A stretch of DNA of 64,000 nt, taken from contig JADKAZ010000005.1 in NCBI GenBank assembly GCA_016719015.1, positions 163,120 to 227,119 of the forward strand, written 5' to 3'. The first letter of the stretch is position 1. Every line of letters starts with the position of its first letter. Of this stretch, positions 17,173-27,211 are shown piece after piece. This DNA comes from Chitinophagaceae bacterium (GTDB lineage Bacteria > Bacteroidota > Bacteroidia > Chitinophagales > Chitinophagaceae). The notes under the pieces are model-generated. The model saw nothing but the letters and a program-made list of their open reading frames with translations. It was not told the origin of the DNA and made no database searches. The position numbers and the translations under genes were made by a program.

Positions 17173-19001
17173 CTTCAGAACAGTTTCAACATATTGCCGT
17201 TACTATTCCCAAGCAGCCGGGTATTTACAAATACTTCGACAGCAAAAATGAGTTATTGTATGTAGGGAAAGCAAAACATCTCCGTAAAAGGGTAAGTTCT
17301 TATTTCACCAAGACATTTACCAGCTACAAAACTCATGAATTGGTCCAACGCATCGATCGGATTGAATTTACTATCGTCAATTCTGAACAGGACGCTTTTC
17401 TGCTTGAAAATACCCTCATTAAACAGTTTCAACCCCGGTTTAATATTAACCTGAAAGATGATAAGACTTACCCCTTTATTGTTATTAAAAATGAGCCCTT
17501 TCCACGGGTATTCCTTACCCGCAACAACATTAGCGATGGGTCTGAATACCTCGGACCTTATACATCTGTAAAAAGGGTGAGAGAGTTGATGGAGTTCATC
17601 AAACAAACTATCCAGTTAAGAAACTGCTCTCTGAATCTTACAGAAAACAATATTAAAAGGGGGAAATTTAAAGTTTGCCTGGAATATCATCTGGGTAATT
17701 GTAAAGGTCCCTGTGAAGGATTGCAAACGCTGGATGACTACAACGAAGAAGTAGCACAATTAAAAAATCTTTTACGGGGTAACCTTGGACCTGTAATCAG
17801 GCATTTTAAAGATGAAATGAAAGCCTATTCTGCTTCCCTGTCATTTGAAAAGGCGGAATTAGTAAAAAAGAAAATAGATTTTCTCGAGAATTACCAATCC
17901 CGTTCAATTGTGGCAAATCCCCGGGCCGGTAATATGGATGTGTTCTCTATTCTTAAAGAAAAAGATATTGCTTATGTCAATTACCTGATGGTCCGTAATG
18001 GTGCTATCATCCAAACGCAAACCAATAGAGTTGAAACACACCTGGATGAGTCAACAGAAGAGATACTCAGTTTTTCCATAGCCCAGCTTAGGACCACTTT
18101 TAATAGTGATGCAATAGAAATTGTAGTTCCGTTCGCAATAGAATACCCACAGGTTGAAATAAAAATAACGATACCGAAGGCCGGGGACCGAAAAAAATTA
18201 CTGGACCTATCACAGAAAAATGCCCGGCATTTTATTGAAGAGATGCAACATAGAGAACGACTTCAATTAAATATAAAAAGTCCTGATAAACTGAAGCTGC
18301 TAAAAGAACTTCAACGGGATCTGCAATTGCAGGAACTTCCTGCACACATTGAATGTTTTGACAACTCCAACTTCCAGGGAAGCTACCCGGTATCAGCAAT
18401 GGTCTGTTTTAAAAATGGTGAGCCAAGTAAAAAGGATTACCGGCATTTTAATGTGAAAACAGTAGAGGGTATCAATGACTTTGCCACAATGAAAGAAGCT
18501 GTTTTCCGCCGATATAAGAGGCTGAAGGAAGAAGAACAGCCTTTTCCTCAATTGGTAATAATAGATGGCGGAAAAGGGCAGCTAAGTGCGGCATTAGAAG
18601 CCATAAAGGAACTCTCGGTAGAAGGCAGAACCACTTTAGTAGGCCTTGCAAAGAATGAGGAAGAGATATTTTTTTCCGGAGATAAGGAATCGCTGAAACT
18701 CTCCTACAATAGTAATAGTTTGAAGTTTATCCGCCGCATCCGGGATGAGGTACATCGCTTTGGTATTACTTTCCACCGCCTGAAAAGAAGCAAAGGAACC
18801 TTTAAAAATGAATTGGAGAAAATCCCAGGTATAGGAAAGGCTACCGCGGATACTCTCTTAAAAGAATTTAAATCTGTAAAAAACATCCGGGAAACTATCC
18901 GGCTGGCTGAAAGTGAAATAGATATAGCGAAAGTGATTGGGATAGCAAAAGCGAAGGTAGTAGTTAGCTATTTTAAACAATCGGTTGATTTAAAACCCTG
19001 A
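17169..19001 (+). CDS. uvrC: Excinuclease ABC subunit C
   Basis: Dual endonuclease of nucleotide excision repair, making both incisions beside lesions bound by UvrAB. The 610-residue protein has all domains in order: GIY-YIG nuclease at the N-terminus (PGIYKYF, LYVGKAKHLRKRVSSYF), a cysteine cluster (CLEYHLGNCKGPCEG), the UVR motif (FEKAELVKKKIDFLENY), the RNase H-like nuclease (IECFDNSNFQG) and terminal HhH (IPGIGKATADTLLKEF). It overlaps the lipoprotein gene upstream and is followed by a hairpin. Confidence 0.97.
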   Translation: MTSEQFQHIAVTIPKQPGIYKYFDSKNELLYVGKAKHLRKRVSSYFTKTFTSYKTHELVQRIDRIEFTIVNSEQDAFLLENTLIKQFQPRFNINLKDDKTYPFIVIKNEPFPRVFLTRNNISDGSEYLGPYTSVKRVRELMEFIKQTIQLRNCSLNLTENNIKRGKFKVCLEYHLGNCKGPCEGLQTLDDYNEEVAQLKNLLRGNLGPVIRHFKDEMKAYSASLSFEKAELVKKKIDFLENYQSRSIVANPRAGNMDVFSILKEKDIAYVNYLMVRNGAIIQTQTNRVETHLDESTEEILSFSIAQLRTTFNSDAIEIVVPFAIEYPQVEIKITIPKAGDRKKLLDLSQKNARHFIEEMQHRERLQLNIKSPDKLKLLKELQRDLQLQELPAHIECFDNSNFQGSYPVSAMVCFKNGEPSKKDYRHFNVKTVEGINDFATMKEAVFRRYKRLKEEEQPFPQLVIIDGGKGQLSAALEAIKELSVEGRTTLVGLAKNEEEIFFSGDKESLKLSYNSNSLKFIRRIRDEVHRFGITFHRLKRSKGTFKNELEKIPGIGKATADTLLKEFKSVKNIRETIRLAESEIDIAKVIGIAKAKVVVSYFKQSVDLKP

Positions 19002-19036
19002 GTTTGATACTGCATTGCAGTAGGGGCAAAAAAAAT

Positions 19037-19067
19037 GGGGCCAGAATAGAAATTCAGCCCCGTTTTT
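19037..19067 (+). terminator. Hairpin terminator after uvrC
   Basis: GGGGC pairs with GCCCC across a 15-nt loop and is followed by GTTTTT. It lies 36 bases after the uvrC stop. The stem is short, so confidence is moderate. Confidence 0.5.
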
Positions 19068-19187
19068 AAAATCCAATATCCTATGAAAAACCGAGACGAA
19101 AATACAACTTAAATCCGATTTTCCTATAGGACTTTTACGATTTTTGAAACTTTTTTCCCTATTTATAATGAAACATTTAGGCCATAA

Positions 19188-19212
19188 AAAAACCCCTTTA
19201 CAGGGGCTTTTA
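19188..19212 (-). terminator. Terminator of the gldKLMN operon
   Basis: On the minus strand AAGCCCCT-GTAA-AGGGGTTTTTTTA gives a compact GC stem followed by a run of T, 30 bases after the gldN stop. Confidence 0.75.
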
Positions 19213-19240
19213 TTTTATCTTTTAAACGACCAGTTTCGTA

Positions 19241-20272
19241 TTAATAAGACCACAAATCCTGCTCGAAATTGAAGATTTTCTCTTTGATATTGTCACCTTC
19301 CAGCAACCTTAAAATAGGGTCATTAATATAGTTTCTTATCATCTTGTTGGAGGCGTTATCAATGGTTGATTTTACGATATAACTGCTAAACATGCGGCTT
19401 TCAAAAAGTTCTTCCCATGTCATCCTGCTTTGTCCCATATTTTTAGGGTTATAGACCTCCGCTTTTGCAAGGGTTGGTCTGAGATCAGGATAATAAACCC
19501 AGAATAAAGAAGAAGTACCCCTTTCTTTAGTCGTATTTGGGAAGTATTCGGTCTTAAGCAGGCCAATTCCAAGGATGCGTACAAACATTCTGCTTGATTC
19601 TCTGTCGAAAACCCACTCTTCTTTCAAACGAATTTTTGTTACCAACTTTGCATCGAAACTTGTTCTGGAAACACTTATACCAATTACTTTATCAATCTGC
19701 TTTGTATCATACACATAGTTGCTATCTAATTTTCCCGCAGTTAATTGCTGTACATCTGCAATAGCTAAAGGTGTTGTAAACCTGTCATCTGCAAAAGCTG
19801 TTATTTCACCGGTTTGAACCACTTTCATCAGCATATTTACAAACATCTGGCTTCCATTATCATCAACCGCTTCATACATAAAGGTCTTATTCATTTTCTC
19901 TCTCAAATCCAATTCTCTCCATACTTTTTCTGCATATAGTGCATCATCCCACCGGAGGTGCTCATATGGTAATGGGCTACGCTGAGTTAGATTGCCTTTG
20001 TCAAAAGCATTATCATTTCTCAATGACTTTTTAGGAGACATATCAGAACCAATGGTATCATACGTTACCGGCAGATTAGCTAATACATCATATCCAACTG
20101 GTGGTTGGGTATTATTATTATTACCCTGCTGCGGAATAGTATCAGACGGGTTACTCGTCGGCTGAGTGTTATTATTATTCCTTCTTCTGGGGGTACGCTG
20201 AGCACTGGCATCAGCAGCCAAAAGACCGGCAACAGCCACGAATAATCCGAATTTTAAGAAGTTATATTTCAT
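19241..20272 (-). CDS. gldN: Gliding motility / type IX secretion protein GldN
   Basis: Component of the periplasmic GldK-GldN ring of the type IX secretion system. About 343 residues from the ATG at 20272; the longer frame begins with GTG two codons upstream. A signal peptide (ending about DASAQ) is followed by an Asn/Thr/Gln/Pro-rich low-complexity linker with two NNNNTQP copies. The conserved GldN domain follows, with RWDDALYAEKVWRELDLREKMN and DLRPTLAKAEVYNPKN. It begins within ten bases of the gldM stop and is the last gene of the operon. Confidence 0.94.
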   Translation of the reverse strand: MKYNFLKFGLFVAVAGLLAADASAQRTPRRRNNNNTQPTSNPSDTIPQQGNNNNTQPPVGYDVLANLPVTYDTIGSDMSPKKSLRNDNAFDKGNLTQRSPLPYEHLRWDDALYAEKVWRELDLREKMNKTFMYEAVDDNGSQMFVNMLMKVVQTGEITAFADDRFTTPLAIADVQQLTAGKLDSNYVYDTKQIDKVIGISVSRTSFDAKLVTKIRLKEEWVFDRESSRMFVRILGIGLLKTEYFPNTTKERGTSSLFWVYYPDLRPTLAKAEVYNPKNMGQSRMTWEELFESRMFSSYIVKSTIDNASNKMIRNYINDPILRLLEGDNIKEKIFNFEQDLWSY

Positions 20273-20279
20273 ACACACC

Positions 20280-21812
20280 TTATTTAATATAGTAAACGAG
20301 AGAAGGGGCCTTTGTAGTACGTCCGTCAGGACCTTTTACCCTGATATCATCAATTGTAACAACTCTTCCCCCCTGAACATACTGATTCATAGCATTTCTC
20401 ACGGCACCAGAAAAGCCGGCACCCTGGTTAGGAATTGAAACTATATCATCATCAGTATCACAAGTAAACGTAAAGCTTACTACATCGTACTCCAATTCAA
20501 AAGGGAAATTCTTAATACCAGCTCCAACCCCACCCTGGGCTTTAAAGGCCCCGGCTGGATAATTTTCTCCGCTGGGCTTTCCTCCTACATAAGCCTGAGC
20601 TTCAGGTATCGTACGAACCCTGAACTGAGACTGTCCAGCTAATTTACCATCAACAGACACACTAATAAGTGTATTGTCATTGACAGTTCCAACCGTAGCA
20701 ATATATTTACCCGGCCCGACTTTTTGCAGACTACCACCACCACTAATAGTAGCGTTAACTTTATCATCACCACCACCACTTGCAGCAATGGTAACAGGGT
20801 TTGGCACACCTATGTAAAGAACATTCATTTTATCAAGGGCTATGGAAGCATTAGCTGAACCTACTACATAATCCACTTTTACTTCCCGTACATCTTCTTT
20901 TCCTGTTGTCTGGTTAAAGAAGCTGATTCTTACCGGGATGCTATGCGCCCCAACGCCACCAGCTTGCCCTTTGTATAAAGCATAACCTTCTTCTCCAATA
21001 GCCACACTAGAACCGCCGATGCTTATTTGAGGAGCTGCTTGTTTACTAAAAGCACCAACACCAGCTTTAATTTCAATTTCCTGCCCCGGCATAAGGTAAT
21101 TTGAATTTTGACCTACGATAGCTGTATAAGTGTCGAAAATTACTTTTACCTCACCCACTTTTGTATGACAATAGGTAACCACTTTGTTTTCAGCAGTTTT
21201 AATGTCATTCTGAAATTTACTCAAGATGGTAAGACCCGCTACAGTGGGAACCATATTAAAATAAGCAATCTCCCAGTCTTTCATTTTACCATCACGGCCA
21301 GGAGGGTTACTTAAATCGACAAACGGTGTATTCTTAAATTCTATTCCTATGGAAGTATCTATCTTCAAAATGTCAGCTTGATACTTTGATAATGCAGCGA
21401 ACAATTTTTTTCCTTCCCCATCTTTCAACATCATTTTAGTTACAATGTCAAGATTATCTTCTTTAAATGATACGGATGGATCCCCCGGTTTACCACCGGC
21501 AAGAGTCAATATTTTGGTTTTTAGTCCCTCAATATAATCGTATATAGTTTTAGAGGCTGTGGTGACAGCTGTTGCTTTTTCTAACCAGGGAATTGCCCTT
21601 TCTTTCGTCTGAGGATCAGTTGTTTTTTCCTGCAACGATTTCATAATCGTTTCAGTAGAAAGATTTACCTGTTTATTAGAATTTTCTAAGCTGCGGTTAA
21701 CGGTTTTGAAGGCATTAAGAATCTCAGATGATACGTTCAGGGCTAACAAGGCTGTTAGCACCAGATACATAATATTGATCATCTTCTGCCGGGGCTCTTT
21801 AGGTAAAGACAT
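20280..21812 (-). CDS. gldM: Gliding motility / type IX secretion protein GldM
   Basis: Forms, with GldL, the proton-driven motor of gliding and type IX secretion. The 510-residue protein has a short cytoplasmic N-terminus (PKEPRQKMIN), one membrane helix (about residues 13-33, IMYLVLTALLALNVSSEIL) and a long periplasmic part of helical then immunoglobulin-like domains ending in GPDGRTTKAPSLVYYIK. Length and motif order match the family. gldL lies 71 bases upstream and gldN starts just after its stop. Confidence 0.96.
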   Translation of the reverse strand: MSLPKEPRQKMINIMYLVLTALLALNVSSEILNAFKTVNRSLENSNKQVNLSTETIMKSLQEKTTDPQTKERAIPWLEKATAVTTASKTIYDYIEGLKTKILTLAGGKPGDPSVSFKEDNLDIVTKMMLKDGEGKKLFAALSKYQADILKIDTSIGIEFKNTPFVDLSNPPGRDGKMKDWEIAYFNMVPTVAGLTILSKFQNDIKTAENKVVTYCHTKVGEVKVIFDTYTAIVGQNSNYLMPGQEIEIKAGVGAFSKQAAPQISIGGSSVAIGEEGYALYKGQAGGVGAHSIPVRISFFNQTTGKEDVREVKVDYVVGSANASIALDKMNVLYIGVPNPVTIAASGGGDDKVNATISGGGSLQKVGPGKYIATVGTVNDNTLISVSVDGKLAGQSQFRVRTIPEAQAYVGGKPSGENYPAGAFKAQGGVGAGIKNFPFELEYDVVSFTFTCDTDDDIVSIPNQGAGFSGAVRNAMNQYVQGGRVVTIDDIRVKGPDGRTTKAPSLVYYIK

Positions 21813-21883
21813 GAAGATTTGTGGTTTTTAATTTAGTAATAGTGACTTTTGAATCACGGATACAGATTTCTTTATCTTATGTT

Positions 21884-22657
21884 TTAGCTGCGGCCCTGCA
21901 TTGCGGTTAACATATTGCCATAGATGCCATTCAAACGTCCCAGGTTTGTAGCGAGGGTTCCAATTTGATCCTGTACTTTCTTCGCATCTTCTGCACTGTT
22001 AAGCATTGAAGCAGAAGTTTCAGACAGTTTACCATAGAAGGCATTTAATGCTTTCAGGTGATTGTTACTCTCCTGCAATTCCAATTCATAAATAGTATTA
22101 AGAGAAGATAGGTTTTTGGTAAGTACCTGTATCTGGTCATGAAAATGCTTGGCTCCTTCAGTTGCCTGGTTGAAAGCACCTACAGAACCAGCGGCATTAA
22201 CATAAGCATCTTTTACTTTATCAAGATGGCCGGTAACTTCTCTGGTTTTAGCAGCAAAGTCACTGGTGGCAGATACTGTATCAGTAATGCCATTTAAGCC
22301 AACTACGGTTGTATTTAGTTGTTTGAAGCCGTCACCGAGACGCTTCATGGTGTCAGGATTTATATCAGCTTCTGCAAGCATTTTATCCATAGAACCTAAT
22401 GCAGCCCTTGATTTTGCACCCGCCACAGAGAACTGCTCTTCATCATGCGTTGCATCTTTTATGGGCGGATAAACTGCGTATAAAATACCATATAGGGTAA
22501 AGATAATTGCTTCTGTTGTCAGACCGATCCATAGCCACATGTCTGCATCGGCGGCATGGGTGATTTTTCTGAGGGCTCCCCAGATTACTAATGCTGCGCC
22601 AAAAGATACGCCTACGTCAACCCATTTACTTACTTTGGAAGGAATAGCTGCTGCCAT
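21884..22657 (-). CDS. gldL: Gliding motility / type IX secretion motor protein GldL
   Basis: Inner-membrane stator-like protein of the T9SS motor. The 257-residue protein has two membrane helices (about 13-30 and 40-60: FGAALVIWGALRKITHAADA and LWIGLTTEAIIFTLYGILY) linked by a short loop. The Glu in LTTEAIIF matches the conserved intramembrane glutamate proposed to carry protons. A coiled-coil cytoplasmic tail (about 140-250) follows. A hairpin lies between gldK and this gene. Confidence 0.95.
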   Translation of the reverse strand: MAAAIPSKVSKWVDVGVSFGAALVIWGALRKITHAADADMWLWIGLTTEAIIFTLYGILYAVYPPIKDATHDEEQFSVAGAKSRAALGSMDKMLAEADINPDTMKRLGDGFKQLNTTVVGLNGITDTVSATSDFAAKTREVTGHLDKVKDAYVNAAGSVGAFNQATEGAKHFHDQIQVLTKNLSSLNTIYELELQESNNHLKALNAFYGKLSETSASMLNSAEDAKKVQDQIGTLATNLGRLNGIYGNMLTAMQGRS

Positions 22658-22707
22658 ACGTTGGATTTTTTAAGAGGTTTTAGATTGAAAATATTAGTGA
22701 GAAAGAA

Positions 22708-22739
22708 TGAGAGGACAGGGCTTGTTTTCCGTCCTCTCA
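22708..22739 (-). terminator. Hairpin between gldK and gldL
   Basis: TGAGAGGAC pairs perfectly with GTCCTCTCA around a 14-nt loop, followed on the minus strand by a T/C-rich run. It lies inside the gld operon, so it could act as a partial terminator or as an mRNA stability element that sets the GldK to GldLM ratio. Confidence 0.6.
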
Positions 22740-22773
22740 AAAAATTTATCAGATAGAATAGTTGAATATCATT

Positions 22774-24093
22774 TTATTTTTTGCCCCCTTTCATGGGTGC
22801 TGCAGGTAAATCAATCACACAACGAAAGCCAATATACGACTTGGTTGAATCCTGATACTCATAGGTACTGGTACCTGTTTGCAGATAGTAACCAACATCC
22901 TTCCAGCTTCCACCACGAATAATTTTACGTTTCATAAGTGGGGGATCGTCATCCTTAGCATTCCAGCGAACATCAGGGTTCATATCATGCTGAAAGTTGT
23001 TACGGCCTTCATAATAGATGGAAGAAGTCCACTCTGCTACGTTACCAGCCATGCAATACAGACCATAATCATTAGGCCAGTAAGCATCGGCACGAACAGT
23101 GTAGAAACCACCATCTTCAGGATAGTTACCACGGCCTGGTTTGAAATTGGCCATTAAACATCCTTTTTTATTTCTAAGGTAATAGTTACCCCATGGGAAC
23201 ATAGATTGTGAACGGCCTCCACGGGCTGCATACTCCCACTGTGCTTCAGTGGGAAGGCGGAAGTCTGATTCCTGTGTTCTTTTCTTTGAATCAAGGAAAG
23301 TATTAAGTAAATGTGTTCTCCACTCGCAGAAAGCGGTAGCCTGTTTCCAGTTTACACCAACAACAGGATAATTACCGAATGCTGGATGTGAAAAATATCT
23401 TTTCGTCATGGGCTCATTGTAAGAATAAGCAAAGTCACGAATCCATGCCAATGTATCGGGGGCTATTGGTGTATCTTTCTTAATAATAAATCTTGAACGG
23501 GGTTTACCTGCATTTTCTCTTTTTGCAGATTCTTTAAGGTCAAAAACTTCAGAATGATAAATCAATTTAGAAGCATCAATTTCTTTTTTACCGTTAATCC
23601 TGTCCTCAGGGGTAAGAATCAAATCAGTATTTCCAAGCTGTTCGATTGATTTGGGATCACTCCATTTGAAAGTTTTCATTTTTGCCTGGTCAACATATTC
23701 AACACCATCTGAACCGGCTTTTACAAAACCCATTTTGCGGGCAGCGACAGAGTCACGAACCCATGTTACAAACTGACGATACTCGTTATTAGTAATTTCT
23801 GTTGCATCCATCCAGAATCCGCTGATAGAAACAGAACGGTTACGGGCACTAAATGCATATGCAGGATCCTCATCACTGGGACCCATATGGAATGTACCTT
23901 GAGGAATGTACACCATGCCCGGAGGCTTAGGAAGTGTGTACTTGTTTCCCGGGGCAATACCATGGACCTGACCATCATTAGGCAGGCTTCCGCCTTTGCC
24001 TTTGCCGTCTTTTTTTCCCAGGATTCCGCAACTGGTTACCATCGACATGCAGGCAACTGCATAAATGGTGTAATAAAGGTTTCTCATTTTCAT
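22774..24093 (-). CDS. gldK: Gliding motility / type IX secretion lipoprotein GldK
   Basis: Outer-membrane lipoprotein that forms a ring with GldN in the T9SS. The product has a lipobox (VTSC) after the signal helix and an SUMF1/FGE-sulfatase-type domain: PPGMVYIPQGTFHMG, FWMDATEITNNEYRQF, PVVGVNWKQATAFCEWR, FRLPTEAQWEYAARGG and KIIRGGSWKD. I chose the ATG at 24093; the longest frame starts at 24105, but that would leave under ten bases after the predicted transcription start. gldJ is not present here, as usual in Chitinophagaceae. Confidence 0.94.
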   Translation of the reverse strand: MKMRNLYYTIYAVACMSMVTSCGILGKKDGKGKGGSLPNDGQVHGIAPGNKYTLPKPPGMVYIPQGTFHMGPSDEDPAYAFSARNRSVSISGFWMDATEITNNEYRQFVTWVRDSVAARKMGFVKAGSDGVEYVDQAKMKTFKWSDPKSIEQLGNTDLILTPEDRINGKKEIDASKLIYHSEVFDLKESAKRENAGKPRSRFIIKKDTPIAPDTLAWIRDFAYSYNEPMTKRYFSHPAFGNYPVVGVNWKQATAFCEWRTHLLNTFLDSKKRTQESDFRLPTEAQWEYAARGGRSQSMFPWGNYYLRNKKGCLMANFKPGRGNYPEDGGFYTVRADAYWPNDYGLYCMAGNVAEWTSSIYYEGRNNFQHDMNPDVRWNAKDDDPPLMKRKIIRGGSWKDVGYYLQTGTSTYEYQDSTKSYIGFRCVIDLPAAPMKGGKK

Positions 24094-24120
24094 ACACTTA
24101 AACACTTAAAGGGTATTGGG

Positions 24121-24154
24121 CAAATATAATGTTTTGAACTCTTCTCTGACACAA
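24121..24154 (-). promoter_or_regulatory. Bacteroidota-type promoter of gldKLMN
   Basis: On the minus strand the -7 element TATATTTG (24128-24121) matches TAnnTTTG exactly, with TTG (24154-24152) 23 bases upstream. The predicted start of transcription falls near 24114, favouring the internal ATG of gldK as the true start. Confidence 0.6.
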
Positions 24155-24249
24155 CGTTAAGATTTATTTTTTTTTAATCAAAGCGTATTTTTCAAGGTAA
24201 AATTTCTAACGGAGGTCAGGTCTGATTTATTGTATTAACTTAAAATTAA

Positions 24250-26301
24250 TTACTGTTTTTGAGGGCTGTTTATCAGCAACATAAGCTCTTTTGCAGAAAA
24301 TACGGGATTCTGGCAAGTGTAATTACGGCAGAGGTAAATTGCAGTAGTTTCCGCCACCGGTTTTTCCAACAAAGGAAACACTGGGTTCGCAGTTTCTGAA
24401 GTCATTAATACCCGGTGAGGGATATATTGACCCAAAAGTTCGTTGTGAATCCCGGAAAAATCTTTACCAATCAGAGCAATTTCGTTGGTTCCGGCTATTA
24501 TTTCCTGCAACAAGCAGGCCCAGTTTCCAAAAGATGTTGGATAACGGGTGATGGCTCTTGCTAACGAGGAGGTCATAGCAAGGCATCTTTGCTCCCAATC
24601 TCTTTTATCAAACAAAATAGAAAGCTGATGAAGATTATAAGCCATTACTGAGTTGCCGGAAGGGACTGCCCCATCATATACTTCTTTTTTCCGCACAATA
24701 ACATCAGTTTGCCCGTATGGGGTGTAAAAGAAAAACCCTGTATCTGGTTCACTGAAATTTTTGATAACAAATTCTGTAATTGACTTTGCATGAATAAGCC
24801 ATTTAGTTTCAGTGGTAATTTCCTGTAGTTGAATCAATGCCTGGATCAGGAAAGCATAGTCATCTAAAAAAGCCGGGTATTTTGCTTTATCGTTCTTCCA
24901 GGTGTGATGAAATTCATTTTCCTCTTTCCCTTTAAAATTATTGAACACAAACTGCATATTCTCTTTTGCCAGTGTCCGGTACTTTTCATTGCCCGTCGCT
25001 GCGAAAGCTTTACTGCAAGCTATATTCATCAAAGCATTCCAGCCAAGAATAATCTTATCGTCTAACAAAGGATGTATTCTCTCATTCCTTTTCTGTAATA
25101 GCTTTTCCTTTCCGGTAAGTAGTATTTTCTTAAGCTCATCTATCGTGAGCTTTTTTTTGACCGCAAAGTCCCGTTCCGCCATTTTCACCCGGAGAATGTT
25201 ACTATGTTCCCAATTTCCTTCCTCAGTTATGTTGTAGTATTCGCAAAAAATACCTGCATTTGATCCCAGCAGGCTTTTTACTTCTTCATAATCCCATACA
25301 TAAAATTTTCCTTCTACCCCTTCGCTGTCTGCATCCAATGCTGCGTAAAACCCTTTAGCAGGATGAAGCAATTCCCGTTGAACAAACTCCATAGTTTCTT
25401 CTATGACTTCTTTGTATCGTTCCTTCCCAGTTAATTGATAGGCTTCGCTTAAAACTGAAACAAGTAATGCGTTATCATAAAGCATTTTTTCAAAATGAGG
25501 GGCCAGCCATTCAGTGACAGTAGAATACCTGGCAAAGCCGCCGCCCACCTGGTCGTAAATTCCGCCTTCAATCATCTTATCCAGGGAGAGAAGAGCCTGT
25601 TGTAAAGCTTCTTCATTTTTTGTTAGGTGATTATATCTAAGCAGGAATTGAATGGCATAGGATTGTGGAAACTTGGGAGCTCTTCCAAAACCACCCCATT
25701 CTTTATCGGCCGACTTCATGATGTTCTGAAACGCTTCAACCGGTTGATCAGGAGAAAACAGTTCATTCTCACTTATTTTTTGCAGGCCAAACGAATTTGA
25801 TTTCAGTAAGTGTTCGGTCAGGTTTTCTGCCTGTGCATCTATTTCATGCCTTCTTTCCCGGAAAGCCTGGGCTACACCCAATAGAGTTTCTTGCCAGGAG
25901 GGGCGATTGAAAGCTTTTTGAGGAGGGAAATAAGTGCCCCCATAAAAAGGTTTTGCAGCAGGGGTAAGAAAAACATTTAATGGCCAGCCCCCGCTGCCCG
26001 TCATTGCCTGAACAGCATCCATATAAATGTGGTCAAGATCCGGTCTTTCTTCTCTGTCAATTTTTATGTTGATGAAATTCTCGTTCATCATTTTTGCTGT
26101 GTTTTCGTCTTCAAAACTTTCTCTCTCCATCACATGACACCAATGACAGGCAGCGTATCCAATACTAACAAGAATAGGTTTATTTTCATCTTTTGCCTTT
26201 GTCAATGCTTCCTCACTCCAGGGATACCAGTTCACAGGATTGTATGCATGCTGTAACAGGTAAGGGCTTGTTTCCTGAATGAGTTTGTTAGGTTGTTTCA
26301 T
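24250..26301 (-). CDS. DUF255 thioredoxin-domain protein (YyaL/SPATA20 family)
   Basis: A cytosolic two-domain protein of about 683 residues. The N-terminal thioredoxin-like DUF255 domain has [21 protein letters not shown] and the motif C53-H-W-C56 followed by [10 protein letters not shown]. The C-terminal part is an alpha/alpha-barrel like six-hairpin glycosidases ([39 protein letters not shown]). The biochemical role is not established. The longest frame begins with TTG; the ATG one codon later is used here. A terminator of the upstream hemD gene lies just before it. Confidence 0.9.
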   Translation of the reverse strand: MKQPNKLIQETSPYLLQHAYNPVNWYPWSEEALTKAKDENKPILVSIGYAACHWCHVMERESFEDENTAKMMNENFINIKIDREERPDLDHIYMDAVQAMTGSGGWPLNVFLTPAAKPFYGGTYFPPQKAFNRPSWQETLLGVAQAFRERRHEIDAQAENLTEHLLKSNSFGLQKISENELFSPDQPVEAFQNIMKSADKEWGGFGRAPKFPQSYAIQFLLRYNHLTKNEEALQQALLSLDKMIEGGIYDQVGGGFARYSTVTEWLAPHFEKMLYDNALLVSVLSEAYQLTGKERYKEVIEETMEFVQRELLHPAKGFYAALDADSEGVEGKFYVWDYEEVKSLLGSNAGIFCEYYNITEEGNWEHSNILRVKMAERDFAVKKKLTIDELKKILLTGKEKLLQKRNERIHPLLDDKIILGWNALMNIACSKAFAATGNEKYRTLAKENMQFVFNNFKGKEENEFHHTWKNDKAKYPAFLDDYAFLIQALIQLQEITTETKWLIHAKSITEFVIKNFSEPDTGFFFYTPYGQTDVIVRKKEVYDGAVPSGNSVMAYNLHQLSILFDKRDWEQRCLAMTSSLARAITRYPTSFGNWACLLQEIIAGTNEIALIGKDFSGIHNELLGQYIPHRVLMTSETANPVFPLLEKPVAETTAIYLCRNYTCQNPVFSAKELMLLINSPQKQ

Positions 26302-26335
26302 CAATATTTATATAAAGCAAAGTTCGTTGAAAAAG

Positions 26336-26363
26336 AAAAGGACACCGTATCTGGTGTCCTTTT
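26336..26363 (-). terminator. Terminator after hemD
   Basis: AAAAGGACACC and GGTGTCCTTTT form a perfect 11-bp stem with a 6-nt loop and a T-run on the minus strand, 19 bases after the hemD stop. Confidence 0.8.
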
Positions 26364-26381
26364 TGCAATAATAAGTTTAAT

Positions 26382-27161
26382 CTATTTCTTTTTCAATTTT
26401 GCTGCCAGGAACTGTTCAAGTGCAGCAATCATACTTGGCATTTGTGGTTGTGGTGCTTTAATTTCCAATTTTAAACCGGCCTCCTCAATAGCTTTGGAAG
26501 TGTTGTTGCCAAAAGCTCCAATCACTGTTCCGTTTTGTTTGAATTTGGGCATATTATCAAATAAGCTCTTTACACCACTTGGTGTAAAAAAGCATATAAC
26601 GTCATACTCATTTTTAGTAAGAATTTCTTTTACATCGCTACTCACACTCCGGTACATAAAAGCCAGCACAAAATCACAATTATTGGCCTTTAACCAATTC
26701 ACTATTTCATTATCCTGTTGGTTCTCGGAACACACATACAGGAATTTTTCATTGCTTTTATGCTTGTTGATGACGTCAAACATACTCTTATTGGTACCAT
26801 CGGCTCCATAAAACACTTTCCGTTTCCTGTACAGAATAAACTTCTGGAGATACAGCGCTACCGCCTCGGTAATACAGAAGTACTTTGTGTCCTGCGATAC
26901 ATTCACCTTCATTTCCTCGCAGGTGCGGAAAAAGTGGTCAATAGCGTTTCGGCTGGTGAAGATTACCCCCGTATAGTTCTGAATTTCAATTTTTTGTTTA
27001 CGAAAGTCCCGGGCAGGTATGCCCTCTAAACGAATAAACGGATAAAAATCCAGTTCTACGCTGTACTTCCTTGAAAGCTCAAAGTACGGCGACTTATCAC
27101 TTTCAGGTCTCGGTTGGGTAATCAGGATTTTTTTCATCGCTTTGACCTGAACGTCGGCCAT
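26382..27161 (-). CDS. hemD: Uroporphyrinogen-III synthase-like protein
   Basis: Closes the linear tetrapyrrole in heme and cobalamin synthesis. The Bacteroidota form opens with KKILITQPRPESDKSPYFELSRKY and has IFTSRNAIDHFF, a central YVCSENQQDNEIVNWL and the C-terminal substrate-site stretch VICFFTPSGVKSLF...GTVIGAFGNNTSKAIEEAG. I use the ATG at 27161; longer frames reach 27209 through a TTG. The Lys-rich tail is common in this family. It follows the DUF4271 gene directly, a conserved pair in the phylum. Confidence 0.87.
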   Translation of the reverse strand: MADVQVKAMKKILITQPRPESDKSPYFELSRKYSVELDFYPFIRLEGIPARDFRKQKIEIQNYTGVIFTSRNAIDHFFRTCEEMKVNVSQDTKYFCITEAVALYLQKFILYRKRKVFYGADGTNKSMFDVINKHKSNEKFLYVCSENQQDNEIVNWLKANNCDFVLAFMYRSVSSDVKEILTKNEYDVICFFTPSGVKSLFDNMPKFKQNGTVIGAFGNNTSKAIEEAGLKLEIKAPQPQMPSMIAALEQFLAAKLKKK

Positions 27162-27211
27162 TTTAACCCCATTTTTAATCATGTTCGGTTCGGCTAAAGT
27201 TGTTTGCAAAG

